Made by a program: the position numbers and the translations under genes | Part shown: positions 8,660-17,629 of the stretch, in pieces | Position numbering within the stretch: the first letter of the stretch is position 1 | Layout of the letters: every line of letters starts with the position of its first letter | NCBI RefSeq assembly: GCF_900143515.1 | Contig: NZ_FSQT01000001.1 | Location: 558,001 to 622,000 of the forward strand | Length of the DNA stretch: 64,000 bases | Reading direction: 5' to 3' | Source: Micromonospora cremea | GTDB taxonomy: Bacteria > Actinomycetota > Actinomycetes > Mycobacteriales > Micromonosporaceae | Notes under the pieces: generated by a model | What the model was told of the DNA's origin: nothing | Databases searched by the model: none | What the model saw: only the letters and a program-made list of their open reading frames with translations

Positions 8660-9925
8660 ATGTTTCTGGATCTGCTGCGACGCCGCAACCCGGGCCTCCT
8701 GGCTGCTGCCGCGCACCTGCATCAGAGGGGCGACCTGCCGACCAACTGCTACGCGCTGGATCTGGACACCGTCGCGGCCAACGCCGCCGCCATCCGTCGC
8801 GAGGCCGACCGCCTCGGGCTGTCCGCGTACGCGATGACCAAGCAGGTCGGGCGGAATCCCGACTTCTGCCGGACGATCCGCGACGCCGGCATCACCGAGG
8901 CGGTCGGCGTCGACCTGCAGTGCGCGCTCGCCGACCGGCGCGGCGGGCTCGGCATCGGCCACCTCGGTCACCTGGTGCAGATCCCCCGGCACGAGGCGGC
9001 CACCGCCGCCGCGCTCGCCCCGAAGTACTGGACCGTCTTCAACGACACCAAGGCCGGCGAGGCGGCGGCCGCGAATGCCGCGACCGGGCGGGAGCAGGCG
9101 CTGCTCGCCCGGGTCATGGCCCCCGGCGACCGCTTCTACCGGGGTCACGAGGGCGGCTACCCGGCCGACGAGATCGTCGAGGTCGCCGACCGGCTCGACG
9201 CCCTTCCCGGGGCTCGGTTCGCGGGTGTCACCAGCTTCCCGACCCAGCTGTTCGACCCGGCCGCCGGCCGGGTCGTGCCGACCCCCAACCTCGACACCCT
9301 GCGGACCGCCGCCGCCGCGCTACGCGCAGCCGGGCGGTCGCACGTCGAGATCAACGCCCCGGGTACGACGTCCACCGCGATACTGGCCATGCTCGCCGAG
9401 GCCGGCGCCACGCAGGTCGAGCCCGGCCACGGGCTGACCGGCACGACGCCCTGGCACGCGGTCACCGACCTGGTCGAGGAGCCGGCCGTGCTCTACGTCA
9501 GCGAGGTGTCCCACCTGTGGGACGGTCGGGCCTACGTCTTCGGCGGCGGACTCTACGTCGACCCCGTGCTCGGCCTGGGCGGCACCCGCGCCCTGATCGT
9601 GCCCCGGGGCGGCGGTCTCGACGACGCGCATCTGGTCGACGTGGAGATGCCCGCGCCGGAGGCGATCGACTACTACGCGATGGCCGACGTCGGTGCCGTA
9701 CCGGCCGTCGCGCCCGGCGACACGGTCCTGTTCGGGTTCCGGCCACAGGTGTTCGTCACCCGGGCACTGACCGCGGGAGTGACCGGCGTCCGGTCCGGTA
9801 CCCCGGCCGTGCCCGGCGTCTACGCCGCCGACGGGTCCACGCCGATCCGGATCGACGGCACCGACACACCGAGCGGCACCGATGCGCGCAACCACGCGGC
9901 TGGCAGCACAGGGAGGGCATCATGA
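8660..9925 (+). CDS. YhfX-like PLP-dependent alanine racemase-fold protein
   Basis: This 421-residue protein has an alanine-racemase-type barrel N-terminus. Lys61 in the SAYAMTKQVG segment occupies the position of the PLP-binding lysine. Middle segments (AVGVDLQCAL, GARFAGVTSFPTQ, INAPGTTSTAIL, EPGHGLTGTTPWH) match the YhfX branch. The C-terminus (from about 395) is a disordered Thr/Gly-rich tail. It lies between the permease and ATPase genes, with a GGAAGGAAG ribosome site, and overlaps the ATPase start (ATGA). YhfX sits beside the phosphotriesterase-homology gene in the E. coli yhf operon, and the same pair recurs here. The substrate is unknown; amino-acid racemisation or C-alpha chemistry is a family-level inference. 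Confidence 0.78.
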   Translation: MFLDLLRRRNPGLLAAAAHLHQRGDLPTNCYALDLDTVAANAAAIRREADRLGLSAYAMTKQVGRNPDFCRTIRDAGITEAVGVDLQCALADRRGGLGIGHLGHLVQIPRHEAATAAALAPKYWTVFNDTKAGEAAAANAATGREQALLARVMAPGDRFYRGHEGGYPADEIVEVADRLDALPGARFAGVTSFPTQLFDPAAGRVVPTPNLDTLRTAAAALRAAGRSHVEINAPGTTSTAILAMLAEAGATQVEPGHGLTGTTPWHAVTDLVEEPAVLYVSEVSHLWDGRAYVFGGGLYVDPVLGLGGTRALIVPRGGGLDDAHLVDVEMPAPEAIDYYAMADVGAVPAVAPGDTVLFGFRPQVFVTRALTAGVTGVRSGTPAVPGVYAADGSTPIRIDGTDTPSGTDARNHAAGSTGRAS

Positions 9926-10722
9926 GCACGGTCACCCAGAACACCGTTCCGGCCGGCGACGCGGCCGGAACGGGCACCCCGCCGTTGCAACTACGCGACA
10001 TCCGCAAGCAGTTTGGCGGGGTCGTCGCGATCGAGCGCTTCGACCTGGAACTGGCCGCCGGGGAGATCACCGCACTGGTCGGCGACAACGGCGCAGGCAA
10101 GTCCACCCTCGTGAAGATCATTTCCGGGGTGTACCAGCCGACCGAGGGCGAGCTGCGGATGCACGGCCGGACGGTGGCGTTCCGGGACGCCTCCGACGCC
10201 CGGCGGCAGGGTGTCGAGGTGGTCTACCAGGACCTGGCCCTGGCCGACTCGCAGCCGGTCTACATGAACATGTTCCTCGGCCGGGAACTGACCCGCGGCC
10301 CGCTGCGGCTGCTCGACCGGCGCCGGATGGCGCGGGAGACCCAGGAGTTGGTGGATGCCCTGGACGTCCGCATCCCCAGCGCGAAGGCGACGATCCGGGA
10401 CCTCTCCGGCGGGCAGCGGCAGGCGGTGGCGATCTGCCGTGCCACGCACTGGGCGAGCGGCCTGGTGCTGATGGATGAGCCGACCGCCGCGCTGGGTGTG
10501 GCCGAAACCGCCAAGGTGGAGCAGTTGATCATGAAGTTGCGTGACCGCGGTGCCGCCGTGCTGGTCGTCAGCCACAACCTCGACCAGGTGTTCCGGATCG
10601 CCGACCGGGTGGCCGTGCTGCGCCGGGGGCGCCAGGTCGGTGTCCGGCACATCGAGGAGACCAGCCGCAACGAGATCGTCTCGATGATCACCGGTGCGTC
10701 GGCGGAGGTCGAGCGGCCCTGA
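9922..10722 (+). CDS. Sugar ABC transporter ATP-binding protein, single domain
   Basis: The protein is 266 residues with a Walker A GDNGAGKST at about 54-62, a signature LSGGQRQ, a Walker B LVLMDEPTAAL and a switch His in VSHNL. RbsA-type sugar ATPases usually carry two fused ATPase halves (about 500 residues); this one has a single half and would need to homodimerise. Its ATG overlaps the stop of the YhfX-like gene. A Thr/Gly-rich 20-residue N-terminal extension precedes the first strand. It energises import through the 7660 permease. Confidence 0.9.
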   Translation: MSTVTQNTVPAGDAAGTGTPPLQLRDIRKQFGGVVAIERFDLELAAGEITALVGDNGAGKSTLVKIISGVYQPTEGELRMHGRTVAFRDASDARRQGVEVVYQDLALADSQPVYMNMFLGRELTRGPLRLLDRRRMARETQELVDALDVRIPSAKATIRDLSGGQRQAVAICRATHWASGLVLMDEPTAALGVAETAKVEQLIMKLRDRGAAVLVVSHNLDQVFRIADRVAVLRRGRQVGVRHIEETSRNEIVSMITGASAEVERP

Positions 10723-10769
10723 GCGGCATTCGAGGGATCGACCAGTCGGGAAGCGGCGCCCCCCCGTCC

Positions 10770-11490
10770 GGGCTGTCCCCGAGCTGATCGCCGCCGGCCA
10801 CAAGGTCACCGGGCTGGCACGCTCGGATGCGGCGGCCAATCCCTGCGGGCGATGGGGGCCGAGGTCCGCCCGGGATCACTCGACGATCTCGACGCCCTGC
10901 GCGACGCGGCTGCCTCCTCCGACGGCGTCGTCCACCTCGCGTTCAAGCACGACACGTTCTTCGCCGGCGACTTCGCCGGCGCCACCGACGCCGATCGCGC
11001 GGCGATCGATGTCGCCGGCGAAGCCCTCGCCGGCACCGACAAGCCGTTCGTCATGGCCTCCGGCATGTTCGGTGTGCTCGGGCTACCGTCCGGTGTCGTC
11101 GCCACGGAACGCGACGGGGCTGGCCTCGGACGCTGGCAGCACGGGCCCGATCAGAGGCGCCGGCGGACGGATGGCGAACGCCCGTCACGCTCTCGCGCTC
11201 GCCGGCCACGGGGTCCGCTCCTCAATCGTGCGGCTCCCACCCGCCATGCACGGCAAGGGTGACAACGGCCTCACCACCACCGCGATCGGCTTCGCCCGCC
11301 AGAAGGGCGCCGCTGCGTACGTCGGCGACGGCAGCAACCGCTGGCCCGCCGTCCACCGAGATGACGCCGCGCGCCTGTTCCGCCTCGCGGTCGAGTCTGC
11401 GCCGACCGGCTCCGTGCTGCACGCGGTCGGCGACGACGGCGTGCCGATCCGTGTGGTCGCCGAGGCGTTCGCCAGCCGATGCCGCTCAGG
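10770..11490 (+). pseudogene. NAD-dependent epimerase/dehydratase (atypical SDR) remnant
   Basis: Three pieces in shifting frames together resemble an extended-SDR protein: ELIAAGHKVTGLARSD (about 10780-10845), then MGAEVRPGSLDDLDALRDAA through FVMASGMFGVLG in a second frame (10852-11120), then RHALALAGHGVRSSIVRLPP to AVHRDDAARLFRLAVE back in the first frame (11175-11480). The N-terminal GxxGxxG loop is missing and the C-terminus stops early. At least two frameshifts plus 5' truncation make it non-functional unless sequencing errors are involved. Confidence 0.7.
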
Positions 11491-11553
11491 CCAGCATCCG
11501 CGACACCGACGTGCTGATCCTGACCCGCAGCGCGACGGAGACCGGAGGCGCCG

Positions 11554-11950
11554 ATGGCTGAGACGCTGCCGATCACCTCGGTGTGCCTGACCTGCCCAAT
11601 ACCCCGTCCGCGACCAACGGCGAGGCCGCTACGTCCGAGAAACCTCCAGCCATCCGGCCAAGAAGCTGCCTCACCTGGCCGCGCACGCAATCAACTCGTA
11701 CAGCGAGCCGGGCGATGTGGTGTTCGACCCGATGTGCGGGTGCGGCACCACATTGGTGGAGGCCATGCACCTCGGCCGGCAGGGCATCGGGATCGACATT
11801 GAACCCCGCTACACGGCACGGCCGAGGTCAATGTCGCCCTTGCCGCGTCGCAGGACGCCACCGGCACGGCGACGGTATTCACCGGGGACGCAACCGGTCT
11901 GCTCGACCTGGTGCCCGCGTCCGCGGTCGGCCGGGTGAGCCTTGTGCTCA
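11554..11950 (+). pseudogene. DNA methyltransferase fragment (N4/C5-class SAM enzyme, N-terminal part)
   Basis: The segment opens with MAETLPITSV, as in a recurring actinobacterial DNA methyltransferase family, then changes frame to RRGRYVRETSSHPAKKLPHL and the SAM-binding VFDPMCGCGTTLVEA motif (about 11720-11760). It changes frame again to VALAASQDATG...TGDATGLLD and ends near a degenerate catalytic motif reading TSPPM where TSPPY is expected. The target recognition part is absent. At least two frameshifts; not expected to be active. Confidence 0.65.
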
Positions 11951-12211
11951 CGTCGCCACCTATGCGCAGCCTCTTTCGCTGCTGAGCAACCGTTGCGCCG
12001 GGTCTATTGGCGAGGATGGCAACGCCAAGCTGATCGCAGCACTGAAAGCTGGACGGTCCTGCGCCTGCCGCGCGTCTGCTTGAACGCCCCGACGGTCGCC
12101 CGGCGCCGCCCGTGCCTCTGTCGGAGCGCGCTGCAGACCTCCGATAGTTTTGCCCCACGTGGGCTGGGCAATGATCGGGCCGACGACGACCCCTCTGGAG
12201 GGACGGCCCTC

Positions 12212-12483
12212 GTGGAAGTCACGGGCTTCTTCACGGCCATCATCACCGGTCCTTTCATCGGCGCGCTGGCCGGCTGGTCGTACCGGGCATGCAGAACATC
12301 CCGATCTGGCTGACCTTGCTCATCGGCGTGGTCACCGCGATCCTGGGCACCCTCGTCGCCGGAGTCCTCGGCGTCGACGACACCTGCGGTATCGACTGGA
12401 TCGAGCTGAACCTCCAGGTCGCCTTCGCCGCCATCGGCGTCGCGATCGCCGCTGGCGCCTACGGCCGTCGGCGCGTCCGCTGA
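12212..12483 (+). pseudogene. GlsB/YeaQ/YmgE-type transglycosylase-associated membrane protein, frameshifted
   Basis: A GTG start at 12212 sits behind GGAGGGAC and opens VEVTGFFTAIITGPFIGALA. A single missing base at about 12271 then throws the frame; reading one base back gives RLVVPGMQNIPIWLTLLIG and the family's Gly-rich TM2 and TM3 to the stop at 12483 (GAYGRRRVR). Joined, the product would be about 90 residues with three TM segments, the normal family length. It is either a recent pseudogene or a one-base sequencing error. These small proteins are stress-associated inner-membrane proteins of uncertain role. Confidence 0.7.
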
Positions 12484-12610
12484 CCTTCACACCACCGCGC
12501 CGGCTCGTCCGCTGGGGAGGGTCGGCGCGATGGTGTGCGTACCGCCAGCCGCGTTCGCACCGCGGGGGACGACCAGGGCAACAGGGACAGGGCCTGTCTC
12601 GCATGCCACG

Positions 12611-15052
12611 TCATGGCCTGTCGCTGAGTACCGTGTCCAGTGGCGGGGTGGCCGAACGCCCGAGCACGTGAGCGGCGAGCAGCGCCAATGTGAGCGCGAC
12701 CAACGCCCACAATATTGGCATCAGTATCGTCACCGGCGACAGCGCGGCGACCACTAGACTCACTGCCCGCCGGCGACCCACTGGGCGGCGGGCGCGCCGC
12801 CATATGAGGTGATCGGCGAGTAGGTAGACAATGATTCCGCACACCAGTGTGGCCTGCCCCATCATCACAGCGGCACCTAAATGCTGCGTCGGATGCGGCA
12901 AGGTCGTGCGCAGCCCGAAGGCGACCAGCACGAGGCCGACGACGAGGAACAGGTGAAGGTACGCGTAGGCATCTCGGGCCAGGGCGCCGCGTTGGCGGCT
13001 GGTGGCGAGTTCGGCGAATCGTTGGCCGATGACGACGTCGGTGCCGACGTAGGTCCACCACAACGTGAAGAGCAGTCCGGCGCTGAGTGCGACGGCGCCG
13101 AGGCTGGCAATCGAGATGGGCGGATCGCCGATGGCCGTTCCGGTGGAGATGACCGCTTGGCCGAGCGCGATGAGGATTATCAGGTTGTAGCGACCCATCC
13201 ATCGACTGACGGAATGCAACCACCAGTTTCGGGATCCGATGAGGTACCCGCCGCCAACGTCAATGAGAATGGCGGCGGCCCAGCACAATGTGGTGAACGG
13301 GGTGAGCGGATCACCAGTGGCTTGGGCGGGCACCACCGCGCAGAGCAGCAGGACTATTCCCACCCCGGTCGGTCCGGCCGCCCTGACCACGGGGGCGCGA
13401 AGGGTGGCGTCGCGCCGGACCGCCAGCCAGGACGACACCAGATGCAGGAGGCGCACCGCCGCATACGAGGTGACGACGATCAGCGGCCCGGGCAGCCCTG
13501 CGGATACATAGCTGAACGCCTGTGGCGTGGCGATGCCCAGCATCAGGATCAGGGCCACCGCGGCGAGGACGACCAGCCGCAGCAGGTTTCCCGCGCTGCG
13601 GATCGTCGTGGTGAACCAGGTGTAGTTGACCCAGGACCACCACAGCAGCGCCAGGACAGCTAGTCCCTGGAGCACTCCGCTCATCGAAGGGTGCCGGGTC
13701 ATCAGCACGGTGACTTGGATGAACGCATACACGAAGACCAGATCCAGGAAGAGTTCCTCCGGGGTGGCATCGACCTCCTGACCGACCGTTACCGCGATAG
13801 CGCGGTGCAGTTGGCGGTGGCGCCGTCGCAGCAGCGTCACATGGGCGAGCACCACGCAGACCAGGGCGCCGGCGAGGAGCGCGAGGGATCCCGGAGCTGT
13901 CAGGTGACGGGCAGGCGCAACCAGCAGTGCGACGAGGACAAGGCCGAGTACTGGACCGCGGCCGACCCGTCGGACGATGCGCCATTCGAACGCCACCAGC
14001 CCTAGTAGGTACAGGACCACACCACCGTAAAGAGATGCCAGGTCGGTCACATCCCACCGTTCGAGGTGGCCGACCGGGCCTCCGCTCAGCGCCTTCTTGA
14101 GCCCGAACGCGACCAGGATGAGCCCACCGATCATCGGCAGGTGCAAAAGTGAATAGGCGTCGCGGGCGAGACGGGACCGCGCGTGATGTGAGGTGGACTG
14201 CAATGCCTGCTCACCGCTGGGTGCTGCGATGTCGAAGTACGCCCACCACAGGAACGCCACGACGACAAGACCGAGCACCGACCCGCCGAGCACGGACCAG
14301 GTGATCGGATGGTCGCCGGTGAGGCCGCGACTCGTGCCGATCGAGATGATCGTCTCGCCTAAGGCGATGAGCATGATCAGGTTGTGTCGCTCGGCCCAAT
14401 GTCGCACCGATGTCAGCTGCCAACTACCGGTACCTGGCGCGCGCAGGCCCGCGTAGTCGATGACGATCGCGACCGCGAAGAGCAGAAGTTGAAGAACTTC
14501 CGCGTTCCGGCCCGGTGGTAGGTGGTGGGGCAGCAGGACCGCGCACAGCAGCAGTGGGGCGCTGCCGGCCAGCGGGAGCCACGCGCGCCTGGCTGGAGCG
14601 GACGATTTTGCCGAGCCTCGTTGCTCGCGAGAGATGATCAACAGGGACCCGACTCGAGCCGCCAAGAAGCCGACCACGAAAACGAGGGGCCCGGATAGCC
14701 CACCCGGCTGGTCAACGAAGACCTCCGGGATGGCGACGGCGGCGAGCAAAATTGCGGTGGCCGCCGCGAATATGGTGACCGGCAGGCTGCCCCGGTCAAG
14801 CCTCACCAGGTTTCCCACCCAGGCGTAGCCGATCCAACTGCGCCAGAGCAGCAGCACCACCAACCCTCCCTGAAGCAGCGCGTCCAGAGCTGGGCGTTCC
14901 GACATGAGATGGGTGACGTTGATGAAGGCGTAGACGAATACCAGATCCAGAAAGAGCTCCGGGCGCGTCACCCCGCCATGCGTCGCGGCCTTGATCCGCC
15001 CAGCCGGCGGGAAGGCGCCGCGCGACGCCACTTCCCCATCGCCGCCACCCAC
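12611..15052 (-). CDS. Tandem-duplicated low-temperature-requirement A (LtrA) membrane protein
   Basis: This 813-residue protein contains two complete LtrA-type domains, each of about 400 residues with 9-11 hydrophobic helices. The hallmark ELFLDLVFVYAFI(N/Q)VT motif occurs at about residue 31 and again at about 431, and each half later has an R-x-x-(R/D)-(L/Y)NL(I)IMLIALGE-type stretch (HNLIMLIALGE, YNLIILIALGQ). LtrA proteins are normally about 380-420 residues, so this is a head-to-tail fusion or duplication. The first and second copies differ clearly outside the motif, which suggests an old event. The start is a GTG with no clear ribosome site, so a start further in is possible. LtrA function is poorly defined, linked to cold growth in Listeria. 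Confidence 0.82.
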   Translation of the reverse strand: MGGGDGEVASRGAFPPAGRIKAATHGGVTRPELFLDLVFVYAFINVTHLMSERPALDALLQGGLVVLLLWRSWIGYAWVGNLVRLDRGSLPVTIFAAATAILLAAVAIPEVFVDQPGGLSGPLVFVVGFLAARVGSLLIISREQRGSAKSSAPARRAWLPLAGSAPLLLCAVLLPHHLPPGRNAEVLQLLLFAVAIVIDYAGLRAPGTGSWQLTSVRHWAERHNLIMLIALGETIISIGTSRGLTGDHPITWSVLGGSVLGLVVVAFLWWAYFDIAAPSGEQALQSTSHHARSRLARDAYSLLHLPMIGGLILVAFGLKKALSGGPVGHLERWDVTDLASLYGGVVLYLLGLVAFEWRIVRRVGRGPVLGLVLVALLVAPARHLTAPGSLALLAGALVCVVLAHVTLLRRRHRQLHRAIAVTVGQEVDATPEELFLDLVFVYAFIQVTVLMTRHPSMSGVLQGLAVLALLWWSWVNYTWFTTTIRSAGNLLRLVVLAAVALILMLGIATPQAFSYVSAGLPGPLIVVTSYAAVRLLHLVSSWLAVRRDATLRAPVVRAAGPTGVGIVLLLCAVVPAQATGDPLTPFTTLCWAAAILIDVGGGYLIGSRNWWLHSVSRWMGRYNLIILIALGQAVISTGTAIGDPPISIASLGAVALSAGLLFTLWWTYVGTDVVIGQRFAELATSRQRGALARDAYAYLHLFLVVGLVLVAFGLRTTLPHPTQHLGAAVMMGQATLVCGIIVYLLADHLIWRRARRPVGRRRAVSLVVAALSPVTILMPILWALVALTLALLAAHVLGRSATPPLDTVLSDRP

Positions 15053-15089
15053 CCGACTACTGTGTCAACGATTGACATCAGGGGGCACA

Positions 15090-15610
15090 TAAATCGATGA
15101 GCCACAGGATGTTCCAGTAGGTCCTGACCGCGCACCCCTTCAGACAAGATAGAGCCGTCAACGCGTCGCGGACCGCGGCGAGCCAGAACACGCCCTTGCC
15201 GTAGGGGATGCGGGTGGCGTCGGCGACCCAGAGCCGGTTCGGCCGGGCGGCGGTGAACTGCCGGTTGACCAGATCCGGTGCTGGCGTGTGCCGCGGGTCC
15301 TGCTTCGTGGAGCCGCCGCGCCAGCCTCGACGCAGGAACGCGCCCTGCCAGCCCTGGTCGGCCATCAGCCGCTCAACCCGCTTGCGGCCGACGCGGATGC
15401 CGTCGCGGCGTAGCTGCCGGTGCACCCGGTCCGCGCCGTAGGTGTGCCCGGACGCCTCCCAGATCTCGTGGATGTTGGAGATCAGGCCAGGTCGACCACG
15501 TCGCGGTCGCAGGGCTGTTCGGCCTGCTTGACCCATGCGTAGTAGGTCGAGGCGCCGATGCTCAGGACCCGTAGCAGGAGCGCGACCGCGAACTGGTCAC
15601 GGTGTTCAAA
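15090..15610 (-). pseudogene. IS3-family transposase OrfB fragment, frameshifted
   Basis: On the minus strand, FEHRDQFAVALLLRVLSIGASTYYAW (about 15608-15530) is the typical OrfB start. After a frame change near 15485 the reading continues as SGHTYGADRVHRQLRRDG, VERLMADQGWQGAFLRRGW and NRLWVADATRIPYGKGVFWLA, the HTH-21 and first DDE (Asp) portion of an IS3 integrase. It ends abruptly near 15150, lacking the second Asp and the Glu. Non-functional remnant. Confidence 0.8.
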
Positions 15611-15718
15611 AAAAGGGTCTTGTGACGTGTCTGTGGGTGGTTGGGCGCGTCGTTCATGGCGCACGCCGTTGTCCTGCCTAGGTTCTCCGCGGATGCCGCG
15701 TCGTGGTAGAAACGGGCC

Positions 15719-16861
15719 GTGCCTATCGCCGTTGATGATGATCTGTTCGACCGTGCGGGTGAGCTGAAGCAGCAGCTGGTGGCGTTCTCGCAGCAGCGAC
15801 GTTATGAGCGAGCGTTCGACGATGTGCTGGCGGATCAGCATGACGAGCGGGCTCCGCTCGACGAGCACACCTTAATGATCTTGTGGGACTACTTCGTCCT
15901 GGAGCATCGGCTGCGTGACGGCCGGACGGTGGTGGAACAGTTCGTCGCCGCGCACCCGGAGTTGTCCGAGCCGGAGCACCGGATGCTCCTCGGGTGGCGG
16001 GACGTGGTGCAGGGGCCCTTCGAGGTGCAGAAGCGCGACGGGGCGACGCTGGTCGTGGTGAACCTTGTGGATGACCTGACCTACCGGGTGCGTTCCAACA
16101 TGGGTCCGTCGGTGTTCCGGCGCACGCCGCGTCGGTCGTTTCTGCTCGCTCGGCTGGTAGCGGTGGGTGAGGAGTGGATGATCAGCGGCCCGATGAGCGT
16201 GTGGCGGGCACAGGAGCGGGGCGTCGCGTACCAGATGGCGTTGGAGGTGTCGCTGCGCGCGCCGGAGGCGGTGTACCGGAACCCGGAGAAGCTGGCTCAG
16301 GCGTGGGAGCTGCAACATCAGGATCGGGACCGGTTTGTGCGGTTCTTCGGCAGCGACCTGGTGGTGGTGGCCGGCGATCAGGTGGCCGACCGGATGACCG
16401 ACTTCTACGCCTTCTGCCGTGCCGAAGTGTCTGGCACGTCGTCCTCCACGGTGGCTGTTGACGAGACGGTGTTCGAGTTGCCGCCGGATGTCGTGGACGC
16501 GGAGACGGTCGCGATGCTCTACGACGAGGTCGACGGGTTGGGTTTCTACGCCGAGTTCGGGCTGGTGGAGGCGGTGTTCGCGGACCCGGATCTGCTGCGC
16601 CGCCGCCGCTACCGGGAGCACACGCTGGCGTACCTGCAGGATGACAGCGTCGACCCTCTGGTGCTGCGTCGGCTGGCCGCGCCTGATCCCGAGCGGGCCA
16701 GTGTGGTGCTCCGGCGGCTGCTGCGCAAGCCGCGTTTCGACTGGACCCGCGACGGCGAGGAACTTCTCCGCGCGTACAAGCCGGAGCACTTCCGACGGGC
16801 GCCGCGACCGCGGGTCAGCCCGGTCAGCGAGCGGCTGGCCGCGCACGCCCGCCGTCGCTGA
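15719..16861 (+). CDS. Conserved hypothetical protein, 380 residues
   Basis: This soluble protein has no TM segment or signal. The start is the GTG at 15719, with a weak ribosome site. The N-terminal third is charged and helical (LKQQLVAFSQQRRYERAFDDVL), followed by PEHRMLLGWRDVVQGPFEVQKRDGATLVVVNLVDDLTYRVRSN, a beta-rich stretch, and a C-terminal Arg-rich tail. I recognise no catalytic motif and cannot assign a family. It looks like a real gene because codon bias is uniform along the full length. It is convergent with the small gene at 16869-17229, and both lie between IS3 OrfA and OrfB remnants. Confidence 0.6.
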   Translation: MPIAVDDDLFDRAGELKQQLVAFSQQRRYERAFDDVLADQHDERAPLDEHTLMILWDYFVLEHRLRDGRTVVEQFVAAHPELSEPEHRMLLGWRDVVQGPFEVQKRDGATLVVVNLVDDLTYRVRSNMGPSVFRRTPRRSFLLARLVAVGEEWMISGPMSVWRAQERGVAYQMALEVSLRAPEAVYRNPEKLAQAWELQHQDRDRFVRFFGSDLVVVAGDQVADRMTDFYAFCRAEVSGTSSSTVAVDETVFELPPDVVDAETVAMLYDEVDGLGFYAEFGLVEAVFADPDLLRRRRYREHTLAYLQDDSVDPLVLRRLAAPDPERASVVLRRLLRKPRFDWTRDGEELLRAYKPEHFRRAPRPRVSPVSERLAAHARRR

Positions 16862-16868
16862 GGCGCCG

Positions 16869-17229
16869 TCACGTGCCGGGCCAGGTCCACTCGGGCCTGG
16901 GCTTGGCCGGGAATGGCGTGAGGCCGAGGTAGCGCCGGTAGGCGGCGTGGATCCAGGCGGTGACCGTGTGCGGCGGAAACGCCAGGTCGGCGAGGGTGAC
17001 CTCACCCGCACCACCCGCCTTGGCAAATGGCGACGATGCCGCGTGCCTCGTTCGTGTAGTCGATCGAGGTGACGGTGACCGGGGTGAGCAGCAGGGCGGC
17101 CGCGGTGGGCAGGAGTGTTTCGTCCTCGAACACGGTGAGGAAAGCGCTGTGTTGTTCGTCGGCGCCGTAGGCGTCAACGACGATCGCCTCGATCGCGTTG
17201 TCCAGATCCTGGTTATTCGGCACACCCAC
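16869..17229 (-). pseudogene. Small hypothetical protein, frameshifted
   Basis: The minus strand starts MGVPNNQDLDNAIEAIVVDAYG at 17229 and reads to VAICQGGWCG near 17002. A one-base loss there ends the frame, while the adjacent frame continues as AGEVTLADLAFPPHTVTAW to a natural-looking end (RPEWTWPGT) at 16869. Joined, it would be about 118 residues, acidic and without TM segments. The N-terminus abuts the truncated IS3 OrfA, so the first codons may have been altered by the insertion. Function unknown. Confidence 0.5.
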
Positions 17230-17501
17230 AGGACCACGGATCGCTTGAGGACATCACGCTCCATCGCCAGCTCCGCATTCTCCCGCCGCAGCCGGGCCAG
17301 CTCCGCCCGCTCATCCTCCGACAACCGCCCGGCAGCGGCTTTACCGCGAGTCTCGCGGTCCTTCTTCACCCAGTTGGCAAGGGTCCCGTCGTTGATCCCC
17401 AGGTCACGCGCGACCTGGGGGATCGACTTACCCGTCTCGCGCACGATGCGCACCGCGCCCGCCCGGACCTCCGGATCGAACTGGCGTCTCGTCTCAGCCA
17501 T
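17223..17501 (-). pseudogene. IS3-family transposase OrfA, 3'-truncated
   Basis: MAETRRQFDPEVRAGAVRIV starts the helix-turn-helix OrfA, followed by GINDGTLANWVKKDRE and a leucine-rich coiled coil (RAELARLRRENAELAMERDVL). The usual OrfA ends shortly after KRSVVLWV, which is where the sequence leaves the family and runs into an unrelated gene. OrfB does not follow; an OrfB fragment on the same strand lies 1.6 kb away at 15090-15610. Confidence 0.8.
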
Positions 17502-17573
17502 GAACCTCTATCCCTCAAGCTTTGGCCTCCACGCCCGAGGGGAATGGCAGTTGCGACGACCACAGGCCGGGTG

Positions 17574-17592
17574 GCCTGGAGCGTGGAGTCAG
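17574..17592 (-). repeat. Possible IS end (TGACTCCACGCTCCAGGCC)
   Basis: Read on the minus strand, this 19-mer starts with TG and lies about 75 bases upstream of the IS3 OrfA start, where an IS3 terminal repeat would be expected. The same 19 bases recur at 28981-28999 with no transposase next to them. Confidence 0.35.
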
Positions 17593-17629
17593 CGTCGCCC
17601 TGCTGCCTTGCCACCCCTACGCTGGCGGC

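Noticed and set aside
8920..10722. 600-residue plus-strand frame ending as the ATPase
   Set aside because: Its first half is a frame shadow of the YhfX-like gene; the ATPase starts at 9922 with the ATGA overlap.
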